Shown: positions 10,201 through 59,790, counted from the stretch's first letter. The stretch is 64,000 nucleotides of DNA from Larus michahellis (GCF_964199755.1 NC_133897.1:118739579-118803578), one strand, 5' to 3'. The notes: a model not told the origin generated them from the letters alone. Translations and numbers: made by a program.

Positions 10201-13200
10201 AAGTTTTTCCAATTAATTTTCATAAAACAGGCTAGCATGTGGCTGCTGCCTGAACAGAGCAGCTGTTAGTATTTAATACTTGTGTATTCCTTTGTTTTCT
10301 CTGGAAATGTGTGCATATGTTTGGCCATTAGCACATTCTGTGAAAAAAAAACCCCAACACTAAAAGCTCTGTCATTTAGCACTCTTTATATAGCAAAAAT
10401 TATACACCTTCATATGCTTCAGCAAAAATAACTCTGTGTGCACATGAATTTATCCCATTATACGACTATGTATTGGGTCCAGAGCAACAGTAAGTGTGGG
10501 TAAAAATAAACATTATAAAATATAATCATAATATGAAAAAACATATTAAATTGCTCTTACTTGCCCTGTCTCATGTTTCACTTTCCTTTTTGCCTTTCCA
10601 ATAAATTTACCTGCCCTGACTGAGAGAGACTGAGAGATCAATCGCTTTCCATCTGGTATCTCTCCATACATGAAAGGCTTCCTGCGAAAAACAGGCAGGG
10701 AAAACAGAAAGCTTGCGAGAGGAAGGAGTAGTTAATTCTGGAGTAAAGTCCACTGCAACAAACGGAGGTTATTCTTCTAATTTTTATTACTGTAATGCTC
10801 TTTAATCAGAGGAAAGGGTCAAAAGACTCAATGTCAGTATCCTTGGAATACTTTTGATGAAGAGGCTCATTGAGCCTGTTTTGTTTTACCAGGATATGTA
10901 TGCCTTCTCCTTGTCTATTGACAGAACAAACAAGTAATTTCAGTAGTCGTTTCATGTGTGTCCTTAGGCAGGGCTTAGCCCTTAAAATGACAACGTAGAT
11001 TAATAGGAAAATGTGGAGAGCCAGCTCTGAAAATTAGCTTGGCTTTGTAGTATTGCTTAGTTGCTGTGCTGGATGGAAAATGCACGATGATAACAGATGT
11101 AAAGCTCACCACTCATAAATATTTAAGTGATAAGACACAATAGGCAGGCACCTTCGTTGCTGCAAAACTCAGAGGCACAGTGTGAGGCACAAAGCCCAAG
11201 AACAGGGGCCTTTAGCTACTTAAAAAGTACATTTCCTTAGAAATGTACTTGTGAACTTAATAATTTTTTTTCTTAACAAATACAATATATTCAAAAAGGG
11301 AAGGTACTCACATTTCTGTATTCACTAGCTGTTACTGGCAGTGACTGACACCCATTAAGACCCCTCTGACAGCTGGTGTGGAAAAGATGGCAGTACCCTG
11401 GATTGTAACACCTCTTCATAACCAACAGTGGGACCACACCTGGCATTTAACTAGAATAGCAAATCCTCAAAAGGAATTCAAAACTACAGGAGGATTCTGC
11501 AGGTTTGCGTCTGAGATTGAAAAAGTGTAGGAGATGTCTTTATGATTTTAACTAGTATTTTCAACACTTTATACACACACAGAGTCACATTTTCTGCAAG
11601 AGAGAGGAAAAAAGTTAATTCCATGCTGAAGGATTTTACTTCTTTCTACTTAAACGAGCAGTGATTTTAACTTAATTGCTGATGATCAAATATTCTAAAT
11701 CTACTGCTGAAATTTCATCTCCATCTTAAAAACTGTAAATTGTACCAGGCATATTGAGGTGTTCCAGGACAGAGGTTGAGTTTTGGAACAAGATAGGTAA
11801 AAAGAAACCCAACAAAATCAGATTTAGGGCACTCTGAGACAGAAGCGAGGGGTTAGATTGCCTCATCCAGACACAGTGGAGAAGGGCCCTGGGACAAGTA
11901 GGACCTAATTTACAGAGTATGAAAATGATATTAAAGAAAATATGACTAGATGTCTGTTCTTGTTTTTAACTCTTTTCTCTCTGATGCTTTAGATAAATCA
12001 ATATACTTTTCTGTAATTTTTTATTCCCTGCTACTTCAACTTTTGCCATCCTCTCCAGCTCATGGAGTTCATAGTAGGGCTAAATTCCAATTAGACTAAC
12101 AGATGAAAAACAATGAAAAACAGTATTTGACTCAGGGACCAGTATGTGAAGATGATGACTTGCAGGACTTCTCCCTGTCAAAGGGCAGAGCAATTGAATA
12201 TTCAAAGGTACAGGCCATCCTGTAGTACACCACCAGTGTCCTGCAAAGGGGCTGTAAAGCCACCACAAATCTGTATCTCTTACAGGATGTGGATATTGTA
12301 GCCACTTTGCCTTTTATCTAGCTAACAATTTCTGGGAATCCAGAGTAAAGGTCTTGGAAATTTTAGGCCAGTTAATTTATTAAAAATACAATTCTTGCGC
12401 GCTATCAGTAACTTTATTGTCCTTAAGTAATTGCAAACTAGCTGCCTCAATCTCTTGTCATAAGAGAGAGGCAACGGAGGCCATAGTAGCATGGGTTATT
12501 CAATACTGCACTGCAGCCAGCTGTGGGGGCAAGTGGAAAGCTGGCCACTGACTGGCCCCTCTGCTGAAATTACTGTCTGATGACTGCCTATCATGCTAGT
12601 AAGCTACCAAGAATTAAAAACCAAAAAAAACCAAAAAAACCCAACAAACAAACAAGAAAGGCGTTTAGAGTGTTGGCAGACTGGGAAGTAAATACAAGCT
12701 TTGATTAGCAAGTACAAGCCATCCATGTAGCTCTGTTTGCCATAGTTTCCTCACTCCCCTGGCCGTTTTTAGCAAGCTGAATCAGCAGTACCGTATCCTC
12801 CGTGTGAATCAAACTAACTGCAACCCACCACAAGACCTCATCTGCCGCTACACAGCAGCCAGGGAGAATTTTCAAATCCAGTTCTGCAGAAAAATGCGGT
12901 TCCAGCGCAGTTGACAACAGCACGGGCGCTATAAAACTGCTGCTGCTCAGCTGTTGAAGTCAAACTGCAGATGTCATGCGGCTTCATTACTGGTGTTCAA
13001 ATGCATTACTTCTCTCCTCGAGCAGCTGAAATGCAGTTTAATTCTGACATTTTTTTCCATAGGTTTATAGCCCTGTTTCTGGAGAGTTGATTTAGCTATT
13101 CACGTCTTGAGTTTCAAAATTAATAGTCATCTACCAGATAGTTATAAAAGCATTTGTTACAGAAAACAGATTATCAGTTCCTGTCCTAAGCAAGGTCTGG

Positions 13201-14621
13201 AGCAACCGGGTGCTAAAAAGATCTCAAAAGAATTCTACCTCCATGCACATGGGACCAAAAACCTGCAGAGAGCACATAGCCCTGCTCTGCTATTATTCAA
13301 ACCCAGAGGCCAGGAAAGAAGAGTCTAGCTTTGGAGAAATGGCGTAGGTGTTTCACAAAGGACTTGTGTCTTTGCTGCTCCTTGGAAATGGTACTTGGAG
13401 GTAGGAGTTAGCCTCCTCTATGATGAGTTCTCAGGGAATCCATAAGAAAACTCAGGGCTTCTTGATCCAATTGATTACATATGACTAAGGGAAAGGACAT
13501 TATAAACCACTCCACCATGAATCCCTACCTACAGAATCCTACATGGGAAATAACCTTAAAAAAGTAATTTTTTTTTTTAAATCTGGAATGCAGTGTCTAT
13601 CTTTGCGAGAATAAAGGCAGTGAAACTGCAACCTACAGCTCCCTTTTAGCAAGACTGCTTGAATTTCTGGAGTCCAAATTTCACAAATAACCTGCAAATA
13701 CATGGGAAAACACGTCATTCCCGATTCATGCTGTGCTGACTTCCTACAAGCCCTCGAGGATTTCTAGGCTGCGTAGAGCATGCTGTTTTGGAGACGTGCG
13801 TTGTAACAGAAGGCATGTTCTCTTTAAACACCCCTCTGAGTACCCAGCTCTGCTCACTAAGACGGAGGGACTGGGAATCAGCCAAAGGGCCCAACTCACA
13901 CCTGACAGATTTCAGAAGCCTCCCGGCATTAGATAATCCTTGCTTTTCAAAAAGCGTTGTCTCGAGAAGGTTTTGGTACACGCTATTTCCCGAGGCAGTG
14001 GTAGAGATTCCCACAAGACACGTACAGAAATATTGCTACTTGATTCACAGGAAGACGGATGTTTTTCTTGACAGGGAAGAGGCGTTGCTAATAAAAGTAG
14101 AGCGTGGTCCCATTCTTTTGTATACTGGAGCAGAGTGGGGGGAAGTTTGAACCTTAAATTTTCACAAGAGCAGCTGTAGCACCATCCAAGCTGGCAGGAA
14201 GCAAGACCAGGCTGTAGGTAACAGCCTTTGTCTTCACCTAAATTTAAGTGCAGCAAAGAAAACCTCTTCCTGCAAAGGGGATTGAAAACAATGCGAGTGT
14301 ATTTTTGGTATCCAGGTACCTGGCCATTTTGGGTTGGAATAGATACATTTATGTAAGTGTACTTCCTCACCCATCCTGTGCTCGGCAACACCTGCCAGAC
14401 TAACCTGTATTCGAGCCAAACTTGCAAAACACCAATTTTTGCTGTCAGCTTCATGGGCAAGTTCACATTGCTGCTCACAGAGGCAGGTATTGAGTTAAGG
14501 AATAAATTCCTCTAAACCCTAGCTCCCCAGACTTGCACGGGGGAGGTCACAAAGTCACCACTGTACAAACGAGGAACTTAAACCTCTGTGCTAGTGACCT
14601 TGGCCACTGACAAAAACACTT

Positions 14622-14700
14622 CAAAAAAAAACCCAAAACAAACAAACAACAAAACACCACCACCAAAAAAAAACCAAAACCCAAACCCACAAAAACCCAA
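14622..14700. repeat. A/C-rich low-complexity tract
   Basis: About 80 bases are almost entirely A and C on the plus strand (runs of A broken by C, CC and CCC, with CCACCACC in the middle). It sits just upstream of the TTC39C CpG island. Similar but shorter tracts occur at 12619-12655, 52985-53026, 56617-56637 and 57058-57093, and a T/G-rich counterpart at 36859-36953. Confidence 0.85.
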
Positions 14701-15163
14701 CACTTCTCCGAAAAGGGAAAGCCGCGTTATCAAAGGAGGACTTCATTACTTCACACCTGCCGCCCCAGGTCCCACATCCCACCCGTGAAAATCCCCGAGT
14801 GGGTTTTGCGAGAAGCCTCAAGGCTGTGGAAAGCCGAGGCCACCCACCCGTGACCGTGCGGGGGCAGAGACGCCACACCGAGGGGGAAAAAAAACCTGAA
14901 CCGGGGAAAAAAAATGAAGCAAGCTCCGCACACCGATTCCCTCCTAACCCGGCCATCGGCACCCGCCTCCCTCCCGCGGGGGCCCGCCGGGCCCTTCCCC
15001 GGTGCCAGGGGGATGGCGTCCCCGAGCAGAGGTCGCTCAAGGGCGGCTCAGGGCGGCCGCCTCCTCCTCGGGGAAGGAAACCCAGCGCCACCCCCACGCC
15101 CCACGGCCACAGAAGCCGCCCCGATACACGCGGCCGTTAACCGCCTCGCCGGCCGCCCCCCCG

Positions 15164-15193
15164 GCGCATGCGCGGCCCCCTCAGCGCCTGCGC
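15164..15193. promoter_or_regulatory. Paired NRF1-like sites
   Basis: A perfect GCGCATGCGC palindrome is at 15164-15173 and a one-mismatch copy GCGCCTGCGC is at 15184-15193. Their starts are exactly 20 bases apart, about two helical turns. The first matches the NRF1 consensus, a common activator of CpG-island promoters. Their place near the expected start of TTC39C transcription fits a core-promoter role. Confidence 0.6.
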
Positions 15194-15361
15194 CCTGAGG
15201 AGCGAGGCGGGCGCCGCCGCTTTTGGAGGGTTTGCGGGCGGGAGGCGGCTGCCGCGTCGCTGCAGCGCTGGGCGGGCGGGCAAGTGGGGGGAATACGGCC
15301 CGGCGGGCGGGTCACCGGGCGCCCGCGGCTCGTCACTGCGGGCACGCCGAGGCAGCACCGG

Positions 15362-52162
<36,801 letters not shown>

Positions 52163-54690
52163 CGGACAGGAAGTCATGTTATCCTTTCCCACAGTTTCTG
52201 CACTTTAAGATGAAGCAGAAGAAAAAGCTGTTGGGAAGACCAGCTTTTCTTCTGAAAACCACTTGTGCCAGACACATTTTCCTAGTATGGTCAGAGTTGG
52301 GATGGCTTAATAAAATATTACAATTTGAACTAAAAGTAAATCAACCAGGAAGAAGGTTAAGTGACCTTGTGTTTTTAACTCTTCAGTTTTTAATTTGTTT
52401 AGACCAAGCTGAACATAATTGCTTGTAACTTTGTGGGTGAGCCTAAATAAGCACACATGATTTACTTCAACAATATTACCTTTTAAAATAGATCTAGATC
52501 TAAAATGTGTCAAGGGGAGGACTTCTGTTTTGATTAGAAAAATACAATAAAAGTAATTGGTGTAAATGTTCATGTTGGGAATGGTCACAACACTTTTTCC
52601 TTCTTCAGGCAGTAGCCAATACACAGGAGGAAGAAAACTGTTTGGCCACAAAAAGCGGATCTTACTAAATTTTAGTGGCTTATGTCAGTGACTTCATGAT
52701 GACTAATGTGTGAATTTTAAACCTTGCATCCCCTTCCTCTTCTTCATTCCTTCCCTCCCAACCCAGCTCATACTTGTGATGTAAATTATGTCAATATTTA
52801 GGATCTCTGCTTCTGGTACATTCCAGCCACATACTTTGTTTGACACGCCGTTACAGTGTGGGCAGTTCTCATTTCTGCTCTTAATGTTCTGCATATTATG
52901 TTAGAGTACTTAGGCCAGATACAGTAGTTTTACATATTTTTCATTCAAGCTGTTGAGTCTTTATAGCAGTGACCTTTAAAGGTATTAAAAAAATGAACCA
53001 ACCAAAACACAAAACCAAAAACCCATTTCAGTAGTTATACCAATACCACGGTATCCTAAGTCTCTGTATGGTATTCCAAACCTGTGATGTTAAGATATTG
53101 AAATACCTCAGAGAAATTAAAACTTTTATCATGACCATATAATTTTTAATACTTGGCCATCTGTGTGCTTATCTGTAGCTTTTTTTACCGTTGTCTGTAA
53201 TATGTAGTATCTCCTTATGTTTTATATTCAGTTAATATCGTGTTCCAGGAAGGTAATTTTTTTTAATAGAAGTTTATGAATGGAAATCTGACCAGAAAGT
53301 TAGTTGAATTATGTTACTTTGCAAAGCTAAGAAAACTGGATATCCTTGGAAATAGTTATCCAAAAGCCTTATCTTTACTTTGGTCAGGTTGCCTTAAACA
53401 GTTCCTTAGCTTAAACTTTTTTTTTTTCTTACTTTTTTTGTAGAATACGTTGCCAAAGCTTTAGACCTTGCCCACACCTAACCTTCATTGATTTGCTTTT
53501 GAGGTTGTATCTAAAGCAAGACTGATATGAAGGAAAAAGTAAAATCCTATTTGGTAGGTCAAATGAAACGGTTGAGACACTTTTATTTCTCTCTAGAAAT
53601 ACACAGTTCCTGCTATGAAAGGCATTCCTAGAGCAGTTAAACGCTTCTGTTGCAGTTCCTGAAGAAGATGAGAGACTCTTAACTCTTAAAAAAGCAGTTT
53701 TATTTTTCTATAATCTAGGTGTGTTACATATTGTACACTGTGGGGTTTTTTTATTCCACTTTGACAGTAATATTGAGTCATAAATGAGTGTTCAACCTTA
53801 TTTGGTCAATCCAAATAAGTATTGACTAAAAAAATAATATATTGTATATATAGTGACTACTTAGAATTCAAATAATGATTTTAAAAATGGGCTTTAATGT
53901 ACTTGAAATCTTATTTTGTCCTATCTGACTTTTAATGTTTTGCAATCAGCAACACAGTCCATTCTGGGTAAATAGCTAGAAACGGTACAGTTACTGACAA
54001 AATTTCATTTAAGTACACTGCTTAAATATAATGTGAGACTAGGCTGTTCAGGACACAAAGCACCTGCATGCGATTTGTGTTGGGATATCTAGGGTCTACA
54101 TACTTGGAGGTAGCTAGCAAATTGTAGTAAATTTACTAAAAGGCCTGTTGTTCTCACCAGGCCAGGAGTGGGTATGGAAAGACACTATATATTCGTATAA
54201 CAGTTTAACTCTGTGCAAATTGCAGCTTTTCTGTGAATTTAGCGAATCATCACTGAAATAGAACTATCTGTTTCTATATTAATGATTTATTTTTTTTTCC
54301 TCCCCTCGTAGGAGAGTCTCCTACATTGTAAATGTCAAAATTCTTTTTTATGTTAGATCATGCCTGTGATGAGAAAAATTTCAACTGTATTTTGTGTAAA
54401 CTGATCAGTTTTTATACTTTGGAACTCGGAGGCATGGTCTAATAGCAATAATGGAATATGCATCTTGCTAGTTAATATGTTAAGACTATCTTTACTGGGT
54501 CAGGTATTTTTGTTGATGTTGATGCAGTTTTTATCTCAATATGACTCATTTCAAATAAATAACTAGAATTTTTAGATGTCACAAGGTGGCATATTTATTG
54601 TGACGTACTGTAAATGTTGTCAATTTACAGAACTTGCACTTTTATATTTCTGAGTAAAATTAAAAGAAGCGCAAACATGAGTTTTGTTCC
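52163..54690 (+). other. TTC39C: TTC39C 3' UTR with alternative poly(A) signals
   Basis: AT-rich non-coding DNA follows the stop. AATAAA hexamers occur early (52309-52314 and 52546-52551) and late (54554-54559), followed by ATTAAA at 54659-54664 and then a T-rich GTTTTGTTCCC downstream element. The late pair is my preferred 3' end, giving a UTR of about 2.5 kb; the early sites could give a short form of about 170-400 bases. Another AATAAA is at 55087-55092. Confidence 0.65.
54554..54664 (+). terminator. TTC39C: Preferred TTC39C poly(A) signal cluster
   Basis: AATAAA at 54554-54559 and ATTAAA at 54659-54664 are followed within about 25 bases by a T/G-rich element. This is the usual layout of a vertebrate cleavage site, expected near 54680. 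Confidence 0.5.
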
Positions 54691-57600
54691 CTTGCTCCTC
54701 GAATTTGTCTTTTAATTGGTGGCCTCCTGAACAAGATGATAGCAAGTATTGGGAAAACTTCTGGCATGTCAAGTGATTCTGTAACAGAGTTTCCTAGTCA
54801 GCAATTACCTCAGCCTTTGTTCTTCCAGTATAATTACGGTCTCCTGGTTTAGAAAGCGAGTTACATGTGTCATGTTGTTATCAGCCGTAGAGTGAACGAG
54901 GTTTAAGATGCGTTTTTGAGACATCAAATTTACTTGTTCTTCATTAAAGAACCACACACAATTGTATTTGCTGTATTCCTACACCTTTGAAAAAATGTTT
55001 CTGATTTACTCTAAAGCAAGCACTTTAATTTCTTCTCTCTCTGACTTTGAATGCTTGTTTCATATTCTAGTTATGCTTTATTCTTAAATAAAATTCCCCA
55101 AATGTTGTATTGAATTGCTTTTCAGTTTACAACAATCTGATTGTCTTTCCAACAATTGATCGTACTCGTGTTTAAAAAAATTGCTCTGTAACTGTTTGCA
55201 GTTTGAACAGGAGCAAGCGTTAGGTTGGCGTAGGGCTGTATACAAGGGTGCTAATTGAACCCAGCGGTGGCGTGAAAGCAGGGTGGCCTATAAACAACAC
55301 CCAAATTCCCTTTCCGGTCATCGCTACAAAATACTAACAGTGGTAGCAATCATGAAAATCTCTCTCATGAAAAATTACGCAGTCCCAAACAAGTATTTAT
55401 TAAAGCTTAATGTTAAGAAGTAAATTTATACTTAGCTGTCCTTTAAGGCAACGGGGCAGCCAGTGGCATCGGGGCAGCCAGCACTCCTCTGCTTGGATCC
55501 GCTGGGGCTCTGCAGGCAGCCTGGAGCACAAACGGCAGGCTCCACTGAAGTTTAGGAGTAAGAAGTACGGGTATATTGACTCTGATCCTTCATCCTGAAG
55601 GAACTGTAGGACAAATTGTTTTATATAAATTAGGAATTTAGGAAAAAAAAGACAGGAGAGGGAATTGTTTCTCTGCTAATTACGGTTTGAATAGATGCTT
55701 ATGCAATATTGTCTTGCATTCGAATATTTTGAGGTGAGCTTGTAAATACTGCTTCAAAAACTACTTTCATCTGGAAAACTTGACTTTACAAAAGAAGGGA
55801 ATATACAGACAAGTTCCAGTTCTAGTTCATTTTGACTAAAGAACGATTAAAATATGGTATTCTAGACAGACATTCACAAAGCAAGAGAGCTTGCTGTTTC
55901 TACACTGAGTTATCTGTAGCCATATACGATGCCAAAGCAAATTCTTTTATGCAATTAACTAGTGTACAAGATCCACTGTAAAAAAGAAATTGAGTTCTTT
56001 TACAAAAGGCCTAACTTTGTCACGATGTTGCAAATCTGTACTTTCCCTGAACTTCAAAACTTTTTCAATTAGACAGTTATAGAAGTGTCCAATTGTTAGT
56101 AAATGCCAAAAAGTGATATTCCCACTCCCCAGCCCCACTCCCCTTTCTTACAAGAGTAAGAAATTGAGCTTGAGGCAAGCTTTCCAGAGCTAAATACTGA
56201 ATTATTTCTATTTTTGACCACTTTTTTTTAATGTACATTTGGACCCTAGAACTGGACCCGGCATAGGTTACTGGGGTAGGTGCATGTTAAAGTTGCAGAT
56301 TGCCTCCCTGCTTCTGCTCAGAATCTCTCTGCTCAATTACCCGAGATTTTCATGACCTATTTAGCCCCTGTGTTTTAACCATGGGGAGTTTGTGTTCAGT
56401 TTTCTTACTGTTACCCCTAATTTTTTCATTGCTGCTTTTTCCAAAATGCTGTTTATCTTTTGATGTGACTTCTTCCAAGATGGTATTCCAAGTAGTCTGC
56501 TAAGCGCAGCCCAGGACAGGACGGTCCTCAGTGGTTTTCAGTCATTTTTTGGCAAGCTGTGCTTATCTATAGGAGATGCACAGAAGGACTCCCAGGGGAA
56601 GAGGTTTAGAGAGGAAAAAAACCAAACCAACCAACCTTGTTTGAGCTGAATATTTGAGAGGTGAAGGGAGGGAGAGAGAGATTGTCAGACATTGCCAAGC
56701 AAAACCATTTATGTAACAGATGCCTCCCAGTCTTTCACTAAAAGCAGCATGTTTACTGTACTGAAAGAAGATAATTGTGCTGCTGGGACAGATACTTCTC
56801 GCTTGTTAGCAAAGGCCCCAACAAAGTGGAAGACAAAGAGAGTCAGAGATGCGCACAAAGATACCTTAAGTAAAAACAGTATTTTATGCCTTTGGTAGGA
56901 AAAGCAGGAAGGTTTTCGTCGAGATTTTTGTGTATGAATGCAAACCCCCACTTAGAATTCTACTGCAGTCGCTGGCAGGTAGAAACACAAAGATGGTGCT
57001 TGCAAAAAACACAAGTCCTCCTGCCTGTTCAGCTAAAGCTTTGAAAGAGAATGCAAGTTTAAAAACAAACAAAACAAAAAAAAACCCCAAACAGTGTCAT
57101 TCATTAACCTGTTGTGAACTATCTAGTGAATGACCTGATCCTTTTTTTGATCAAAAAATACAGCTTATAGAATCATAGGATTGCCTAGGTTGGAAGGGAC
57201 CTTTCACATCACCGAGACCAACCATCAGCCTAACTCTGACAAAAACCGTCACTAAACCATGTTGCCAAGCACCACGTCTACCTGTCTTTTAAATACCTCC
57301 AGGGATGACGATTCCACCGCTTCCCTGGGCAGCCTGTTCCAATGCTAATAACCCTTTCAGTGTAAAAATTTTTCCTAATATCTAAACCTTATCTGGGACC
57401 TTCATTTGCTGAACTTCTGTCCAGTCTCTATCTTCTAAGACCTTAACGTTGTCTGGAAGCTATGACTTCTGCAGATGGGGCAACCTTCAGTTGGGCAAAC
57501 TGCTCTTAGGCTGACGGGCTCTTCAGTCTGGGGCCAAAGGGCGACAGGTTTTAGCAGAGTAGCTGGTACACTTTGTATGATGGATTTACTCTAAATGGCT

Positions 57601-59523
57601 TCCAAGAACAGCATTCAAGTTCCAACACGGTGAATTAGTTTCCAGACATGCTTCTTCCTGTCTTAAGTCTCAGACAGACACACTTTTATGTTAGGGCCTG
57701 AAGCCTTTCTAAATATTTAAGGAGGTTTGTGCCTATGTTCTGTTATCTCTGATAATAAATTTTTCTGTGGTTTATGATGTCTGCACTTGTACATATTTGA
57801 AACATTTGCTGTGCAGAGCTTTGCAGACCTGGAATTTTGAAAGTTTTCAAAAGAAACAAATTTCCAAGTTACCTTCTGATCTGTATTCATTGAGGATGGC
57901 TTCAAAGTAACCACGTGCCCGTCTTTGCACCCAGGTATGTTTAATGCCTCTCTGAAGTCCTGTTGCTTCCGTATGCTCTCCATAAAGAAATCTAGACTTC
58001 AGATTACTATTCTGACTCCAGAAATTATGTTTTATAGTCCTTATGTATATTCTTGAAGTATATCCTATTCTTTCTATAGGAAAGCTGTTCTTCCTAATTT
58101 CATAAGTCTTAGTATATTCGTATTTTAACTTTTTTAATATTCTAGTCTGTGTTGTCGCTCTCCAGGACTGATGAGCTATTGTGAGAAGTTTTCTTAATGA
58201 GAAATTACTTTCTAAGGATTCTTTTATGGCAGAAGCGTTTTGTGGTGAGTTTACCTTTAACACACTTTCCAGTATGTTTCAACAAACTTGGAAGTGGTAT
58301 AATATTCTGTTAATTTTGAATGACCTATTAAGACTATGTTACTTATTAAGGGAAGCTATTGTAGGTAGTCTAAATGCTTTAGCAGCAATGACACTTGAGT
58401 CTTAAATCTTCAGTGCTGCTGGAATTCCCCTCGGGATTTTGTAGAGATGCAGACATCTAGGAATGCAAGAGCGGGTAGGTAGATGATGGTTTTCCAACTT
58501 TGATGAAGACTGAGCTGTAGCATTATTGATGGATAAAGGTTTTTATCCCACAGCAGACTCTTGATCATGGCTTGCCCCCATGATCTTCCTGCCTTCGTGA
58601 TCCTCAGAAACACAGGTAGCGGTAACCTTGAAAAGACGGCACTGTACAGTTACCTTTTTTGTGCCTGTTTTATTTGGACAGAAAATGATCTTGCGTGTAC
58701 CCACTGAAAACGTGTACTGGAAAGCAAATGCTCTCCCTGGGGCTGCTGAGGTTTGTTTCAAGTTTTGCCCTCGCAGCCATAAGGTTCTGCCGTATGAACA
58801 GAGCCGTATTAAGGAATATCCTCGTTCCTTTTTGGGTGTAGCTGCTGCGGCTGAAGAGGTTACAGTCCCCAGTCGTTTGCTCTGAGCTCCTGCCAGAGGT
58901 CACCACAGAACATCGCTTCTCAGGTGCTGTATTTTGCAGTCTGTTGTGTGGATTTAAGTCCCTTGGGTGTTGTATGTCACCTCTCTTAAAAGGCCAGGCA
59001 GTGACCCCGGGGGTGGTCAGAGGGCTGGGAGGGATGTGGCTGCCACCGTTCTGCTCTCTGCAGGTTGCAGCCTCAGATCGTGGGAAGTCACCATAGCCCA
59101 AGACTGAGCACAAAGTTACACTCTGCCGGGAAGAAACCTCTCTGGTTCGGCTGCCTGCTGCCGGTGAGGAAAACGGGTGTTTTTGGCAAGGGTGAAACAC
59201 GTCCTCAGAGGGGTTCTGCCTGTGCTGTGGGTTCTGCTGGTTGAAGGCAAGTCAGCGGCGGCAGCAGATGGGAACGGGTTTCACAGTAGCGTTGGGAAGG
59301 GAGGACACGCAGCAGCTCATGGGGCGCGGGTGCTGGGCCTTGCCCTCACAGCCCTTGTGCCGCTCGTCCCGAGCAGCGGCAGCCACGACACCGTGCTTGG
59401 GTCTCAAAGTATGTTATTAAAAGGATTACAGAGTTGTGCTCAAACGGTCCCGTCCATTAAATGCACTGGTTCTCGTGTGATAATGAGAAGGTGTTCGTTG
59501 CAGGAGAAGAGCCCTCCCTGATG
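54691..59523. other. Intergenic region between TTC39C and CABYR
   Basis: AT-rich DNA with one minus-strand CR1 3' fragment at 57171-57395 and a short direct repeat (GGGGCAGCCAG twice near 55452-55480). Minus-strand open frames of 138 codons (57847-58263) and 176 codons (58670-59200) show no recognisable domain and no clear splice context; I do not call them genes. Confidence 0.75.
57171..57395 (-). mobile_element. CR1 LINE 3' fragment, minus strand
   Basis: The plus strand begins TAGAATCATAGGATTGCC then GGTTGGAAGGGACCTT, the reverse complement of the CR1 3' end. It continues through CACCACGTCTACCTG and CCTGGGCAGCCTGTTCCAAT to TTTTCCTAATATCTAAACC. After about 57395 similarity fades; the element may extend to about 57560. 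Only the 3' UTR is left, so it cannot move. Confidence 0.92.
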
Positions 59524-59623
59524 GGGCTCTGAGCAGCCTGGCCTAGCGGGAGGTGTCCCAGCCCAGGGCAGGGGCTTGGAACTGGGTGGTCTTTAAGGTC
59601 CCTTCCAACCCGAACCGTTCTGG
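59524..59623 (+). mobile_element. CR1 LINE 3' end fragment, plus strand
   Basis: About 100 bases match the extreme CR1 3' end: GAGCAGCCTGGCCTAGCGGG, AGGTGTCCCAGCCCAGGGCA and GGTCTTTAAGGTCCCTTCC. It stops at the edge of the CABYR CpG island. Confidence 0.9.
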
Positions 59624-59790
59624 GGGTGGCGGCGTCACCCGGCCGCAGAGGGCGCTCTGCCGGCTGTCGATTTTAATCGTGTGATTTCGCCTCCCGCTCC
59701 TCGTGTTAACGCTTCCCCGCGACGAGCGGTAACGCCGGAGCGCAGCCGCCGCCGGCTCCCAACCGGGGCGCTGCCCGCGCGCGGGCACTG

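Larger units (their letters stand above)
654..10914 (-). other. Possible multi-exon antisense gene (hypothesis)
   Basis: Reading the minus strand, several short segments have an acceptor-like AG, an open frame, and a donor-like GT. In transcript order they are 10914-10890 (25 b), 10681-10611 (71 b), 8248-8189 (60 b), 7213-7173 (41 b), 7052-6998 (55 b), 1003-957 (47 b) and 875-654 (222 b, ending in a TGA stop). The phases of consecutive segments agree and give a continuous open reading, with pieces such as PFMYGEIPDGKRL, VHLSSSVNSVYAYKD and PEEAKLLAERRAKMRW. A minus-strand AATAAA lies at 365-360. I do not recognise the product. Short open segments with splice-like ends are common by chance, and I chose among many, so this may be spurious. 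The terminal pair (957-1003 and 654-875) is the best part. No first exon or start codon was identified. Confidence 0.2.
1..14600. other. Intergenic region upstream of TTC39C
   Basis: This AT-rich stretch has no long open frame with a recognisable domain. I looked for the 3' exons of LAMA3, which lies upstream of TTC39C in mammals, and did not recognise any. No CR1 copy is evident. It contains a pentanucleotide repeat at 3626-3650, a 20-base A run at 2746-2765, an octamer-like inverted pair near 2523-2541, a perfect 10-base-arm inverted repeat at 7229-7251, and several A/C-rich low-complexity tracts (for example 12619-12655). A set of exon-like segments on the minus strand is listed separately as a hypothesis. 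Most open frames here are short and read like chance. Confidence 0.6.

Noticed and set aside
13912..14478. Minus-strand open frame of 188 codons upstream of the TTC39C CpG island
   Set aside because: No recognisable domain, no convincing splice or promoter context, and an overlapping plus-strand frame (13788-14150) is also open. Treated as chance.
14588..15198. Several open frames on both strands in the CpG island
   Set aside because: GC-rich DNA has few stops; these frames are repetitive (Pro, Ala, Arg, Gly) and overlap the promoter and leader.
57847..58263. Minus-strand open frame of 138 codons
   Set aside because: AT-rich, no domain, no clear start context; likely chance.
58670..59200. 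Minus-strand open frame of 176 codons between TTC39C and CABYR
   Set aside because: Composition and motifs match no family I know, and open frames on the other strand overlap it. No transcript signals were seen.
59177..59521. Plus-strand open frame of 114 codons before the CABYR island
   Set aside because: It ends at a CR1 fragment, has no domain and no splice link to CABYR.
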